Source of the DNA: Paludibacter sp. UBA6032
GTDB lineage: Bacteria > Bacteroidota > Bacteroidia > Bacteroidales > Paludibacteraceae
DNA: 64,000 nucleotides
Assembly (NCBI GenBank): GCA_002427885.1
Contig: DIZI01000009.1
Coordinates: 1 to 64,000, forward strand
Direction of reading: 5' to 3'
Under the pieces are notes generated by a model. It was not told the origin of the DNA and made no database searches. It saw only the letters and a list, made by a program, of their open reading frames with translations. The position numbers and the translations under genes were made by a program. Shown in pieces: positions 6,805-15,501 of this stretch (the first letter of the stretch is position 1; every line of letters begins with the position of its first letter).

Positions 6805-8562
6805 ATGAAAGAAATTAAATTCAGTCTTGTTTACCGTGACATGTGGCAATCGTCGGGTAAATATGTTCCCCGTAAAGACCAGTTGGCCAAAATTGCCCCG
6901 ATTATTATCGAGATGGGATGCTTTGCACGCGTAGAAACGAATGGTGGTGCGTCCGAACAGGTAAATCTGTTGTATGGTGAAAATCCAAACGATGCCGTTC
7001 GTACATTTACAAAACCATTTAATGATGCCGGTATTCAGACTCACATGCTTGACCGTGGGTTGAACGGATTGCGCATGAATCCGGTTCCGGCTGATGTTCG
7101 TGAACTGATGTACAAGGTAAAGAAAGCACAAGGTGTGGATATTACAAGGATTTTCTGCGGGTTGAACGATGTGGCCAATATTATTCCGTCCATTCATTAT
7201 GCCAAAGCTGCCGGTATGATTGCACAAGCTACCTTGTGTATAACTTATTCCGATATTCATACAGTTGAATATTATGTAAACATGGCAGAAGAATTAATCG
7301 CGGCCGGTGCAGATGAAATCTGTTTGAAAGATATGGCCGGAATTGGTCGTCCTGAAATGTTGGGGAAAATTGTAAAAAGGATCAAAACAGCTCATCCCCA
7401 AATAATTATACAATATCATGGACATTCAGGTCCTGGATTTTCAGTTGCTTCTATGTTAGAAGTTGCAAAGGCCGGCGTTGATTATTTGGATGTTGCCATG
7501 GAACCGCTTTCCTGGGGAATGGTTCATCCGGATGTGATTACCATTCAGGCTATGTTGAAAGATGCAGGTTTTAAAGTTCCGGAAATAAACATGAATGCTT
7601 ACATGGAAGCCCGACGTTTAACCCAAAGTTTTATAGATGATTTCCTTGGATATTTCATTGATGAACGTAACAAATACATGTCCTCCTTACTGGTTGGCTG
7701 CGGGCTTCCGGGTGGTATGATGGGTTCGTTAATGGCCGATTTAAAAGGAATGCATGTCGCAATAAATTCATATCTTAAAGAACACAGTAAAAAGGAGTTA
7801 AGCACCGACGAATTATTGGTTATGCTATTTGACGAAGTGAAATATATCTGGCCAAAGCTTGGAAATCCTCCATTAGTTACACCCTTTAGCCAATACGTAA
7901 AAAATATTGCCTTGATGAACGTTATGTTTTTAGTAAAAGGACAGCACCGTTGGGGAATGATAGATAAAAATTCATGGGATATGATTCTTGGAAAAGCCGG
8001 AAAATTACCCGGAAAACTTGATAATGAAATACTTGAATTAGCAAAGAAAAATAAACTGGAATTTTTTGAAGGAAATCCGCAGGATAATTATCCGAATGAT
8101 TTGCCACGTTTTATCGAAGAAATGAAAGAAAACGGGTGGGAAAGAGGCTTGGATGATGAAGAATTATTCGAATTCGCCATGCACGAAAAACAATACCGTG
8201 AATTCAGGTCTGGTGAAGCAAAGAAAAGATTTGAACTGGAACTGGAAAAAGCCATTATTGAAAAATGTAACTGCCATAACTTTGAAATTCCTGATATCCG
8301 GGTTTTAAAATATCCAAATGCAGAACCTGTTGTATCTTCGGTTAGTGGAAGAATTTTGTGGGAAGTCGATTTTAATGAACATTCTCAGGAACCTGTACAC
8401 GGTAAACATGTGAAAGAAAATGATACTTTATGTACTATTCAAACAAAATATGGTCTTGAATTAGTTTCAAGCTTTTGTAACGGACGTATTGTAGGTATTG
8501 AAAAGAAACAGGGTGCTTTGGTAACTAAAGGTCAGGTATTGGCCTATGTTGAAAAAGATTAA
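6805..8562 (+). CDS. pyruvate carboxylase subunit B / oxaloacetate decarboxylase alpha-like protein
   Basis: A 585-residue HMGL-type TIM barrel followed by a carboxylase connecting domain and a biotinyl-like C-terminus. The barrel shows VYRDMWQSSGK where relatives have the RDxxQS motif, CLKDMAG with the lysine that is carbamylated in the carboxyltransferase family, and the metal-binding YHGHSGPG. Such subunits transfer carboxyl groups between biotin and pyruvate or oxaloacetate. The C-terminal domain has a lysine, K548, 37 residues from the end where the biotin-accepting lysine is expected, but its context is QTKYG and not the usual AMKM. Biotinylation is therefore uncertain. No partner biotin carboxylase or membrane decarboxylase subunits are adjacent, and it is followed by a terminator. 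Confidence 0.85.
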   Translation: MKEIKFSLVYRDMWQSSGKYVPRKDQLAKIAPIIIEMGCFARVETNGGASEQVNLLYGENPNDAVRTFTKPFNDAGIQTHMLDRGLNGLRMNPVPADVRELMYKVKKAQGVDITRIFCGLNDVANIIPSIHYAKAAGMIAQATLCITYSDIHTVEYYVNMAEELIAAGADEICLKDMAGIGRPEMLGKIVKRIKTAHPQIIIQYHGHSGPGFSVASMLEVAKAGVDYLDVAMEPLSWGMVHPDVITIQAMLKDAGFKVPEINMNAYMEARRLTQSFIDDFLGYFIDERNKYMSSLLVGCGLPGGMMGSLMADLKGMHVAINSYLKEHSKKELSTDELLVMLFDEVKYIWPKLGNPPLVTPFSQYVKNIALMNVMFLVKGQHRWGMIDKNSWDMILGKAGKLPGKLDNEILELAKKNKLEFFEGNPQDNYPNDLPRFIEEMKENGWERGLDDEELFEFAMHEKQYREFRSGEAKKRFELELEKAIIEKCNCHNFEIPDIRVLKYPNAEPVVSSVSGRILWEVDFNEHSQEPVHGKHVKENDTLCTIQTKYGLELVSSFCNGRIVGIEKKQGALVTKGQVLAYVEKD

Positions 8563-8583
8563 GATCAAATTAAACTTAAAAAC

Positions 8584-8610
8584 AAAAGACACCCAAAAAA
8601 GGTGTCTTTT
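8584..8610. terminator. bidirectional terminator
   Basis: AAAAGACACC, loop, GGTGTCTTTT forms a 10-base stem flanked by A and T runs. It lies between the convergent carboxylase-like gene and the threonine aldolase gene and can serve both. Confidence 0.85.
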
Positions 8611-8614
8611 GTTT

Positions 8615-9631
8615 TTAGATTAAATTTCGTAGTGTCGTCGCGAAGCGAATGATTTCCTCTTCGGTTGTATCAAATGAACACATCCATCGAAGTTCGTGAG
8701 TTTGCTCATCCCAGACATAGAATGGAAATTGTTTTTGTAAAGGTTCAATAGCAGGGGTCGGAATAATTGCAAAAACAGCATTCGCCTGTACTTTACGGGT
8801 AATAGTAACGCCCGGAATTGCCTTCATTTCATTGGCCAGTAACTGTGCCATACTATTAGCGTGTGTAGCCATTCTTTGCCATAAATGATTAGTCAGTAAG
8901 GCCGTAAATTGAGCGGCAATAAACCTGTTTTTTGAGAAAAGCTGGGCTGATTGTTTTTGAAAATAAGGTGCATTTTCAACCAGTTTATCATTGAAGATCA
9001 GGACAGCTTCACCGATCATCAAACCGTTTTTAGTTCCGCCAAAACTCATAATGTCTATTCCGCAATCCACAGTAGCTTCTTTCAGACTTACGCCCAAAGC
9101 AGCTACTGCGTTTGAAATCCGGGCACCGTCCAGATGTACATACATATTATTGGAATGGGCAAACCGACACAAGGTTTTCAGTTCATCAATAGAATAAATC
9201 GTCCCTAACTCTGTACTCTGACTGATGGAAATTACTTTAGGCTGTGTATGGTGCACATTGCCTGTTCGCGAGAGTAAAGGTTCTACAAGCTCCGGAGTTA
9301 ACTTGCCGTCCGGAGTTGAAACAGGGAGGAGCGTACAGCCAATGCTTTGAGTAGGTGCACCACACTCATCAACATGAATGTGTGCAAATTCGGAACAAAT
9401 AACTGACTGGAACGGCAAGGTGCAACATTTCAGAGAGATAACATTTGCTCCTGTCCCGTTAAAGGCATACAAAACGGTCACTTTTCCAAATTCTTTTTCG
9501 AAATTATTTTGAGCTATCAGCGTGTACGAATCGTCTCCGTATGAAATTTCGTGTTGAATATTAGCCTGTTGAATGGCTTCAAGAATTTCGGGATGTATGC
9601 CCGAATAATTATCGCTTGCAAATGATTTCAT
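8615..9631 (-). CDS. ltaE: low-specificity L-threonine aldolase
   Basis: A 338-residue PLP enzyme of the threonine aldolase/beta-eliminating lyase family. It opens FASDNYSGIHPEIL and has YGDD near residue 32, HVDECGAP for cofactor stacking, LDGARISNA with the aspartate that contacts the pyridine ring, and SFGGTKNGLM containing the Schiff-base lysine. It should split L-threonine or L-allo-threonine to glycine and acetaldehyde in the cytoplasm. The length is normal. It is transcribed as a single gene; an imperfect hairpin at 9673-9720 separates it from the upstream DUF3276 gene on the same strand. Confidence 0.92.
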   Translation of the reverse strand: MKSFASDNYSGIHPEILEAIQQANIQHEISYGDDSYTLIAQNNFEKEFGKVTVLYAFNGTGANVISLKCCTLPFQSVICSEFAHIHVDECGAPTQSIGCTLLPVSTPDGKLTPELVEPLLSRTGNVHHTQPKVISISQSTELGTIYSIDELKTLCRFAHSNNMYVHLDGARISNAVAALGVSLKEATVDCGIDIMSFGGTKNGLMIGEAVLIFNDKLVENAPYFQKQSAQLFSKNRFIAAQFTALLTNHLWQRMATHANSMAQLLANEMKAIPGVTITRKVQANAVFAIIPTPAIEPLQKQFPFYVWDEQTHELRWMCSFDTTEEEIIRFATTLRNLI

Positions 9632-9672
9632 TATTTTTCTGTTTTATTATTAGGAAATTAAGACAAAAGAAA

Positions 9673-9720
9673 CCAAGATTAAAAACAATTCATAGTTTGT
9701 ATTATTGTCTTTAATCCTGG
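9673..9720. terminator. long imperfect inverted repeat between DUF3276 and ltaE
   Basis: CCAAGATTAAAAACAAT (9673-9689) pairs with ATTGTCTTTAATCCTGG (9704-9720) with two mismatches. It may end the DUF3276 transcript, but there is no clear T-run. Confidence 0.4.
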
Positions 9721-9740
9721 TTCAAATATCAGTATATAAT

Positions 9741-10124
9741 TTAAAATTTAAATTTGTCAAAGAAACTTTTCGACTTGGTTTCATCGGTCGGAGTCGTCTC
9801 ACTTGTTTCCGTTTCTTTATATTCACGTTGTGTTGCTTCTCCCTGCTCACGTTTGATAAAACTCAGGACATCATCCAACCCTTCAGAGAATTTATCAAAG
9901 TCTTCTTTGTAAAGGAATATTTTATGTTTTTCGTAAGTAACCTGAGCATCTTCATCAAAGCCAACCACTTTTTTTTTGCTTTCTGTTATAGCTAAATACA
10001 AATCCTCATTTCTGCTTTTCTTCACATCCAAATAATAAATCCGTTTCCCGGCTTTTATTGCTTTTGAATAAATGATCTCATTGTCTTTCTTCTCAATTTC
10101 AATTTTTCTTTTTTCTACATCCAT
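9741..10124 (-). CDS. DUF3276 PUR-type nucleic-acid-binding protein
   Basis: The start is taken at the ATG at 10124 (MDVEKRKIEIEK), giving 127 residues; an upstream in-frame start would add 12 residues unlike the family. The core at about 18-90 has the beta-beta-beta-beta-alpha PUR pattern: IIYSKAIKAGKRIYYLDVKKSRNE-type strands, then LYLAITESKKK, then FLYKEDFDKFSEGLDDVLSFI. This matches DUF3276, a Bacteroidota family related to PUR-alpha and to spirochaete BpuR, which bind single-stranded DNA or RNA. The C-terminal 35 residues are polar and low-complexity. The physiological target is unknown. Confidence 0.85.
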   Translation of the reverse strand: MDVEKRKIEIEKKDNEIIYSKAIKAGKRIYYLDVKKSRNEDLYLAITESKKKVVGFDEDAQVTYEKHKIFLYKEDFDKFSEGLDDVLSFIKREQGEATQREYKETETSETTPTDETKSKSFFDKFKF

Positions 10125-10434
10125 AATTCTGGTATTTTTCAAGAACATTATAAAATTCACGATTCATCAATTTTCATTTCTCGTTGAGCGAATTTAATTT
10201 TCTTTTGATGGAGTTCAATTTTAGCAAATTGTCATCATTTCAGCAAATTATTGAATTCCTATTTTTAGAGTCCCCAAATTTCCGTATTTTTTTTGAATAT
10301 ATCAAACAAATAGATATATTTTGTTGTTTAAAATTGAAAATCTTTCATTTTATAATGAATTATGTTTCAACTGCCTTATTTTTTTTAAACAATTTTTTTT
10401 GTCATCAAAACTCTGATGAAACAGAAAAAAACAG

Positions 10435-10442
10435 TACCTTTG
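10435..10442 (+). promoter_or_regulatory. -7 box TACCTTTG of nusB
   Basis: TACCTTTG matches TAnnTTTG and lies 33 bases before the nusB start. The 300-base AT-rich intergenic region upstream (10125-10434) holds no other recognisable gene. Confidence 0.5.
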
Positions 10443-10474
10443 TTGCGAAATAAAAAAGCGATCACTGAATTTTT

Positions 10475-11428
10475 ATGATTAATCGAGTATTATTACGCAC
10501 AAAGATTGTCCAAATCTTGTATTCTTATTATAAAAGCGATAGCAAATCGTTGCCTGTAGCTGAAAAAGAGTTATTTCACAGTATCGATAAAACATACGAT
10601 TTGTATTTTCATCTGCTGCAATTGTCGGTTGAAATTACCCGTTTTGCAACTAATCTTATCGAAACCAAACGAAATCGACTTCGTCCCACGAACGAGGATT
10701 TGAATCCTAACACGAAGTTTATAGATAATTCATTTGTAGCGCAGTTATCAAAGAACGTACAATTCAACGAGTTTTTAAAAGCACAAAAGCTTTCCTGGGT
10801 AAATTATCCCGATATCATTAAGGAATTGTATGAGGAAGTGATATCTACTGATTTTTATAAGGATTACATGCAGTCAGCATCGACTGATTATGCTGGTGAC
10901 AAAGATATTTGGCGTAAAATCTACAAGAAAGTAATTTTGATGAACGAAGAATTGGATGATTCAATTCAGGATCAAAATATATACTGGGCGGATGATATCG
11001 AAATGGTGGTCAGTTTTATTATCAAAACGATTAAACGATTTGATTTGGCAAATGGTGGTGAACAAGTCTTATTACCCATGTTCAAGGATGAGGAAGATGC
11101 CGAATTCGCACGCAAGCTATTACAAAGTGTCTTAACAAAAGGGGATACGCTCCGTGAAATGATCGATATTAATACCAAAAACTGGGAACTGGATCGTATC
11201 GCATTCATGGATATAATCATCATGGAAGTGGCATTAGCCGAATTGTTAGACTTTCCAACCATTCCTGTTAATGTTACGCTTAATGAATATATTGAAATAG
11301 CGAAAGCATACAGCACTGAAAAGAGTAGTACCTTTATTAACGGAGTACTCGATAATATTGTCGGGCAGTTGAAAAAAGAAAATAAACTCATTAAAGTCGT
11401 GATGTTTAGCGAAAATAAAAAAAAATAA
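10475..11428 (+). CDS. nusB: transcription antitermination factor NusB (long Bacteroidota form)
   Basis: The 317-residue protein starts MINRVLLRTKIVQILYSYY, typical of NusB, and ends with the conserved helical half (DRIAFMDIIIMEVALAELLDFP, then VTLNEYIEIAKAYSTEKSSTFINGVLD). NusB forms a heterodimer with NusE (ribosomal protein S10) on boxA RNA during rRNA transcription. It is about twice the length of E. coli NusB because of a central helical insertion (about 50-180), a usual trait of Bacteroidota homologues. It is followed after 38 bases by yajC and a YbbR-like gene, a common order in this phylum. Confidence 0.92.
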   Translation: MINRVLLRTKIVQILYSYYKSDSKSLPVAEKELFHSIDKTYDLYFHLLQLSVEITRFATNLIETKRNRLRPTNEDLNPNTKFIDNSFVAQLSKNVQFNEFLKAQKLSWVNYPDIIKELYEEVISTDFYKDYMQSASTDYAGDKDIWRKIYKKVILMNEELDDSIQDQNIYWADDIEMVVSFIIKTIKRFDLANGGEQVLLPMFKDEEDAEFARKLLQSVLTKGDTLREMIDINTKNWELDRIAFMDIIIMEVALAELLDFPTIPVNVTLNEYIEIAKAYSTEKSSTFINGVLDNIVGQLKKENKLIKVVMFSENKKK

Positions 11429-11430
11429 AC

Positions 11431-11438
11431 TATATTTG
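11431..11438 (+). promoter_or_regulatory. -7 box TATATTTG upstream of yajC
   Basis: TATATTTG lies two bases after the nusB stop and 29 bases before the yajC ATG, suggesting yajC can be transcribed independently of nusB. Confidence 0.45.
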
Positions 11439-11466
11439 CAAGTATAAATTTTAAATAATAAATAAT

Positions 11467-11805
11467 ATGAATCTATTAAGCATTTTATTACAAGCTCAAA
11501 CAACAGACGCTACCGGAGCAGGTGGTATGGGTAGTTACTCAGGTATTTTGATGATGGTCTTGATTTTTGTGGTTTTCTATTTTTTCATGATTCGCCCACA
11601 AAGCAAACGCCAGAAAGAAATTAAAAAACAACGTGAAGCTATGAAACCGGGTGATTCTGTAGTAACTTCGGGTGGTGTTTACGGTAAAGTAAAAGACATC
11701 AAAGAAACGACAGTTATTGTTGAAATAGCTGATAACGTTCGTATTAAAGTAGATAAAAACTCTGTTTTTGCAACTGCTGAAGATATTCAAACACCAGCAA
11801 AATAA
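11467..11805 (+). CDS. yajC: preprotein translocase subunit YajC
   Basis: A 112-residue protein with one membrane segment (about 22-42, SGILMMVLIFVVFYFFMI) followed by the diagnostic RPQSKRQKE and a cytoplasmic domain containing MKPGDSVVTSGGVYGKV. YajC associates with the SecDF part of the Sec translocon. Length and motif order are normal. The YbbR-like gene begins 7 bases after its stop, so the two are almost certainly cotranscribed. Confidence 0.95.
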   Translation: MNLLSILLQAQTTDATGAGGMGSYSGILMMVLIFVVFYFFMIRPQSKRQKEIKKQREAMKPGDSVVTSGGVYGKVKDIKETTVIVEIADNVRIKVDKNSVFATAEDIQTPAK

Positions 11806-11812
11806 AGTTTTA

Positions 11813-12799
11813 ATGGCTGATAACAGCTTCATAAAATTACTAAGGTATTATTCTCAAAAGCTTAAATCATTCTTTTTATCAAAAGATATTTTAAGCTTTT
11901 TGCTTTTTCTTGTCTTGTCATCAGCTTTTTGGTTCGTCAATGCATTGGGTAAAGAACGTGAAACAAATATTGTTGTCCCTGTTCGTTATGTAGGGTTGCC
12001 TCAAAATATTGCCATAACTAACCATCCACCTTCCGAAATAACTTTATATGTAAGAGATCAGGGAATTCAGCTTTTTTCGTATTCCAGAAATCACCTGACT
12101 CCTTTAACCCTGGATTTAACCCGGAATTTTTATGAAAAAGGAGAAATTCTGATTACACCGGATCAAATAAAGGGTAAATTAGAAAGGTATATGTTGCCCA
12201 GTACTTCCATCCTGGAAATTCATCCGGATTCAATTTTAATTCAATATGCCCGATTAAAAGAAAAAACCTTACCTATTCAACTTATTTCCAATATTGAATT
12301 GGCTCCACAATACATGTTGACAGAAAAAGTGCATCTTGATCCTGCACACGTAACTGTTTTCGGAACAAAAAAAGATCTCGATTCGTTAAAATTCATTCCT
12401 ACTGAAATTTTGGAAATAAAGAATTTAAGTGATACCACTACAGTTCATTGTAAACTCAAACCGATACCATCGGTTCGCTTTTCAGTGAATGGAATCAAAG
12501 CAAGTCTTTATGTTGAGCAATTTACAGAGAAAAAAGTACAGATTCCTGTTTCAATCATCAATTGTCCAGCCAATTTGTATATAAGAACTTTCCCGGCAGT
12601 TGTGAATGCTACCTATATTGTTGGATTAAGCCATTTTAATTCGCTGGATCCGAATGATATACAAGCCAACCTGGATTATAACGAATTGAAATTGAATAAA
12701 CTAAAAAAACAAAAACTCATAATTGTTAATAATACTTCGCATATTTCCAATATCCGGATTGTACCGAATGAGGTGGAATTTATTTTGGAAGAAAAGTGA
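11813..12799 (+). CDS. YbbR-like (CdaR-type) membrane-anchored protein
   Basis: The ATG at 11813 (MADNSFIKLLRYYSQ) is chosen; an earlier in-frame start would overlap yajC. The 328-residue protein has one membrane segment near residues 28-46 (ILSFLLFLVLSSAFWFVNAL) and then an extracytoplasmic part with YbbR-type repeats (for example YMLTEKVHLDPAHVTVFGTKKDLDSL). In Firmicutes the YbbR protein CdaR regulates the cyclase CdaA; no cyclase is adjacent here. In Bacteroidota this gene usually follows yajC. The function is not established. Confidence 0.8.
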   Translation: MADNSFIKLLRYYSQKLKSFFLSKDILSFLLFLVLSSAFWFVNALGKERETNIVVPVRYVGLPQNIAITNHPPSEITLYVRDQGIQLFSYSRNHLTPLTLDLTRNFYEKGEILITPDQIKGKLERYMLPSTSILEIHPDSILIQYARLKEKTLPIQLISNIELAPQYMLTEKVHLDPAHVTVFGTKKDLDSLKFIPTEILEIKNLSDTTTVHCKLKPIPSVRFSVNGIKASLYVEQFTEKKVQIPVSIINCPANLYIRTFPAVVNATYIVGLSHFNSLDPNDIQANLDYNELKLNKLKKQKLIIVNNTSHISNIRIVPNEVEFILEEK

Positions 12800-12832
12800 T
12801 GACTGCCTGATTCATTAGGTAGCAAATAGGCT

Positions 12833-13960
12833 ATGAAAAAAATACAAATGGTTGACTTAAGAAGTCAGTATGATAAGATTAAAACCGAAGTTGATGCAGG
12901 AATACAAGAAGTAATTGATTCTGCATCATTTATTAAAGGAGAAAAGATTAATATTTTTCAGCGGGATATGGAAGCCTATTTGAATGTGAAACATGTCATT
13001 CCTGTTGGGAATGGTACAGACGCACTTCAAATTGCATTAATGGCATTGGGTCTTAAACCCGGGGACGAAGTGATAACCCCTACATTTACATTTATTGCTA
13101 CTGCGGAAGTGGTTGCTTTGTTGGGTCTGACCCCGGTATTAGTGGATGTCGATTTTGATACGTTTAATATATCGCTGGAATCTCTGAAAAAAGCAATTAC
13201 TTCTAAAACCAAAGCTATCGTTCCTGTTCATCTATTCGGACAGAATGCAGATATGGAAGGAATATTGGCACTGGCAAAGGAAAACAATCTTTATGTAATT
13301 GAAGATGCCTGTCAGTCCATCGGCTCGTCTTATACTTTTTCGGATGGAAGAAAGTTTCATACCGGTTGTATGGGCGACATTGGCTGTACATCATTTTTTC
13401 CTTCCAAAAACTTAGGTTGTTTCGGTGATGGTGGAGCTATTTTTACCAATAACGATGCCCTGGCAGCGAAAATGTGGGCCATTTCAAATCACGGGATGGT
13501 GGTGAGGTATCATAACGATGAAGTTGGTGTCAATTCACGCTTAGACAGTATTCAAGCAGCAGTTCTGGAAGTCAAGCTGAAACATTTAGATGAGTATTGT
13601 GCTAACAGACAGGCAGCTGCAAAATACTATAATACTGCATTTGCCGGCAATAATAAGATAATTACACCAATGCAGATGCCTGATTCGACCCATGTTTTTC
13701 ATCAGTATACATTGAAGCTGGTTGATGTTGATCGTGCCGGATTAATCAGGTATCTGGCAGACAAGGGCATCCCGGCAATGGTTTATTATCCTATTCCGTT
13801 ACATTTACAAAAAGCCTATCAGGATGCCCGTTACAAAGCGGGTGATTTCCCTGTGGCTGAGAAATTGTGCGATTGCGTTATTTCATTGCCAATGCATACG
13901 GAATTGGATTCAGAGCAATTGGAGTACATAACTAAAAGTGTTTTGGAATTTGTTAGATAA
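12833..13960 (+). CDS. wbpE: DegT/DnrJ/EryC1 aminotransferase, WbpE-like
   Basis: A 375-residue PLP-dependent sugar aminotransferase. It shows GNGTDALQIAL (cofactor phosphate site), PTFTFIATAEVVALLG, IEDACQSIG with the pyridine-binding aspartate, and SFFPSKNLGCFGDGGA, where K192 is the Schiff-base lysine. It best fits WbpE/WlbC, which aminates UDP-2-acetamido-2-deoxy-3-oxo-glucuronate at C3 using glutamate. The assignment is supported by neighbours: a WbpD-like acetyltransferase (14524) and a WbpB-like dehydrogenase (15542) supply the next and previous steps. The epimerase and UDP-GlcNAc 6-dehydrogenase of the complete pathway are not in the window. Confidence 0.85.
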   Translation: MKKIQMVDLRSQYDKIKTEVDAGIQEVIDSASFIKGEKINIFQRDMEAYLNVKHVIPVGNGTDALQIALMALGLKPGDEVITPTFTFIATAEVVALLGLTPVLVDVDFDTFNISLESLKKAITSKTKAIVPVHLFGQNADMEGILALAKENNLYVIEDACQSIGSSYTFSDGRKFHTGCMGDIGCTSFFPSKNLGCFGDGGAIFTNNDALAAKMWAISNHGMVVRYHNDEVGVNSRLDSIQAAVLEVKLKHLDEYCANRQAAAKYYNTAFAGNNKIITPMQMPDSTHVFHQYTLKLVDVDRAGLIRYLADKGIPAMVYYPIPLHLQKAYQDARYKAGDFPVAEKLCDCVISLPMHTELDSEQLEYITKSVLEFVR

Positions 13961-13972
13961 AAAAAATGAAAA

Positions 13973-14527
13973 ATGGCAATTTCAGAACATGACATTATTT
14001 GTCTATCATGTAAATATAGAAAGTTCGATTTAGATGAAGGATTATTATGCTATATAACAAATGATAAATCAGATTTCGAAACTAGCTGTATAAATTTTAT
14101 TGATGAAACTGAAATTAGGAAAACAGAAAATTCCAGAATTGTAATTAATCAACAAAAATCGGAAAAAGGGAGAAAGAAATTTATAATATACTCTGGTATT
14201 TATATCTTTATTAATCTCCTCGTTGTTCTAATCAGTTTCTTTAATTCCGGAAATTATTTTATCCATTTACTTGACTTATTATTAAATATATTGTTTCTTT
14301 ATTATATACATAATGGGAAAAATTGGGTTCGAATACTATTTACTATATTCATAATATTTAATTTAATACAATTTGGGATCGTGGATTTAATAGTAGAAGA
14401 TAACGATTTTAATGTCATAGGATTTATAATTTTAAATTCGAGTTTTGTATATCAAATATATCTTTTATTTATAGATTCAGACTTTAAAGTATTTTTCAAA
14501 CAACAAAGAATATTAAACCAACGATGA
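13973..14527 (+). CDS. membrane protein of unknown function inside the aminosugar operon
   Basis: This 184-residue protein is not recognised. Residues 1-60 are soluble with a cysteine pair in ICLSCKYRKFD plus later cysteines (C39, C48 region: GLLCYIT, SCINF), which could bind a metal. Residues about 65-170 contain three or four hydrophobic segments. Its stop overlaps the start of the acetyltransferase gene (ATGA), so the two are translationally coupled. Its codon use is more AT-rich than its neighbours, which suggests later arrival. A role with the sugar pathway is only suggested by position. Confidence 0.6.
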   Translation: MAISEHDIICLSCKYRKFDLDEGLLCYITNDKSDFETSCINFIDETEIRKTENSRIVINQQKSEKGRKKFIIYSGIYIFINLLVVLISFFNSGNYFIHLLDLLLNILFLYYIHNGKNWVRILFTIFIIFNLIQFGIVDLIVEDNDFNVIGFIILNSSFVYQIYLLFIDSDFKVFFKQQRILNQR

Positions 14528-15102
14528 ACGAATATTTTGCACACGAAACCTCCGTTATCGATCCGGATTGCAGCATTGGAAAAGATACAAAAATATGGCA
14601 TTTTTCACATATTATGTCGGGCTGCAGCATTGGAGAATGTTGTAATATCGGGCAAAATGTAGTAATTTCGCCGGCCGTAATTTTAGGTCGGAATGTAAAG
14701 ATTCAGAATAATGTGTCGGTATATACGGGTGTTATATGCGAAGATGATGTTTTTCTTGGACCATCGATGGTATTTACCAATGTGATTAATCCCCGCAGTC
14801 ATGTCAACCGTAAAAATGAGTATGCTCAAACCATCGTAAGGAAAGGAGCCAGCATTGGAGCCAATGCTACAGTTATTTGTGGAAATGAAATCGGAGAATA
14901 CGCGATGATAGGAGCCGGGGCAGTTATAACAAAACCTGTAAAAGCATTTGCATTGGTCGTTGGAAATCCGGCTAATCAAATTGGTTGGGTTAGCGAAAAT
15001 GGTCACAAACTGGATTTTAATACTAACGCAGAAGCTGTTTGTCCTGAAACAGGGCAGATATATAAGTTAGTTAATGGAAATGTTACAAAAATTTCCAATT
15101 AA
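14524..15102 (+). CDS. wbpD: UDP-2-acetamido-3-amino-2,3-dideoxy-glucuronate N-acetyltransferase
   Basis: A 192-residue left-handed beta-helix acyltransferase with hexapeptide repeats (CSIGKDTKIWHFSHI, SIGECCNIGQNVVI, and others) and the WbpD/WlbB hallmark TNVINPRS followed by VRKGASIGANATVICG. It should acetylate the 3-amino group made by the WbpE-like enzyme using acetyl-CoA. The last few residues and the stop codon (15091-15102) are encoded by the outer edge of an inverted repeat that brackets the next gene, so the natural C-terminus may have been altered by that insertion. It is translationally coupled to the membrane protein upstream. Confidence 0.9.
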   Translation: MNEYFAHETSVIDPDCSIGKDTKIWHFSHIMSGCSIGECCNIGQNVVISPAVILGRNVKIQNNVSVYTGVICEDDVFLGPSMVFTNVINPRSHVNRKNEYAQTIVRKGASIGANATVICGNEIGEYAMIGAGAVITKPVKAFALVVGNPANQIGWVSENGHKLDFNTNAEAVCPETGQIYKLVNGNVTKISN

Positions 15103-15122
15103 TTAATTTTCAATTTCCAATT
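15090..15122. repeat. left arm of inverted repeat flanking the four-helix-bundle gene
   Basis: AATTTCCAATT occurs at 15090-15100 and again at 15112-15122. Its reverse complement AATTGGAAATT is at 15509-15519 on the other side of the four-helix-bundle gene. The left arm overlaps the end of wbpD. Confidence 0.6.
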
Positions 15123-15125
15123 GAA

Positions 15126-15497
15126 ATGAGTAACTTAATAAATACAGATATGGAAAAAGAAAATGTTATTTTAGAGAAGTCGTTTCAATTTGCGTTAGAA
15201 ATAATTGATTTTGTTGAGCTTTTGAATGAAAATAAAAAGTTCGTATTAAGTAAACAACTGATGCGTTCAGGAACTTCAATTGGGGCAAATGTTCGTGAAT
15301 CTCAACATGCTGAAAGTATAGCTGATTTTATTTATAAATTGAAAATTGCGGCTAAGGAAGCTGAAGAAACGGAATACTGGTTGTTACTGTGCAAATATTC
15401 AACTTATTATCCGACAAACGATAGTTTATTATCCAAAATTGAAGAAATTCAGAAAATATTGACAAAAATAATTTATACATCCAGGAATCCAAAGTAA
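15126..15497 (+). CDS. four-helix bundle protein (S23/IVS-encoded family)
   Basis: A 123-residue helical protein with the family signature LMRSGTSIGANVRES followed by FIYKLKIAAKEAEETEYWLLL. Homologues are encoded in intervening sequences of 23S rRNA genes and as stray genes in polysaccharide clusters; the Avd protein of diversity-generating retroelements has the same fold, but no reverse transcriptase or variable repeat is present here. The start may be the ATG at 15126 or the later one at 15150 (MEKENVILEK). The gene splits wbpD from wbpB and is bracketed by inverted repeats, consistent with a mobile insertion. Function unknown. Confidence 0.85.
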   Translation: MSNLINTDMEKENVILEKSFQFALEIIDFVELLNENKKFVLSKQLMRSGTSIGANVRESQHAESIADFIYKLKIAAKEAEETEYWLLLCKYSTYYPTNDSLLSKIEEIQKILTKIIYTSRNPK

Positions 15498-15501
15498 ATA
15501 T

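Noticed and set aside
10184..10453. 89-residue frame between DUF3276 and nusB
   Set aside because: It is an AT-rich, phenylalanine-heavy frame covering the nusB promoter, with no family resemblance.
15126..15497. Diversity-generating retroelement accessory gene (Avd)
   Set aside because: The four-helix fold is shared, but no reverse transcriptase, template repeat or variable repeat is nearby.
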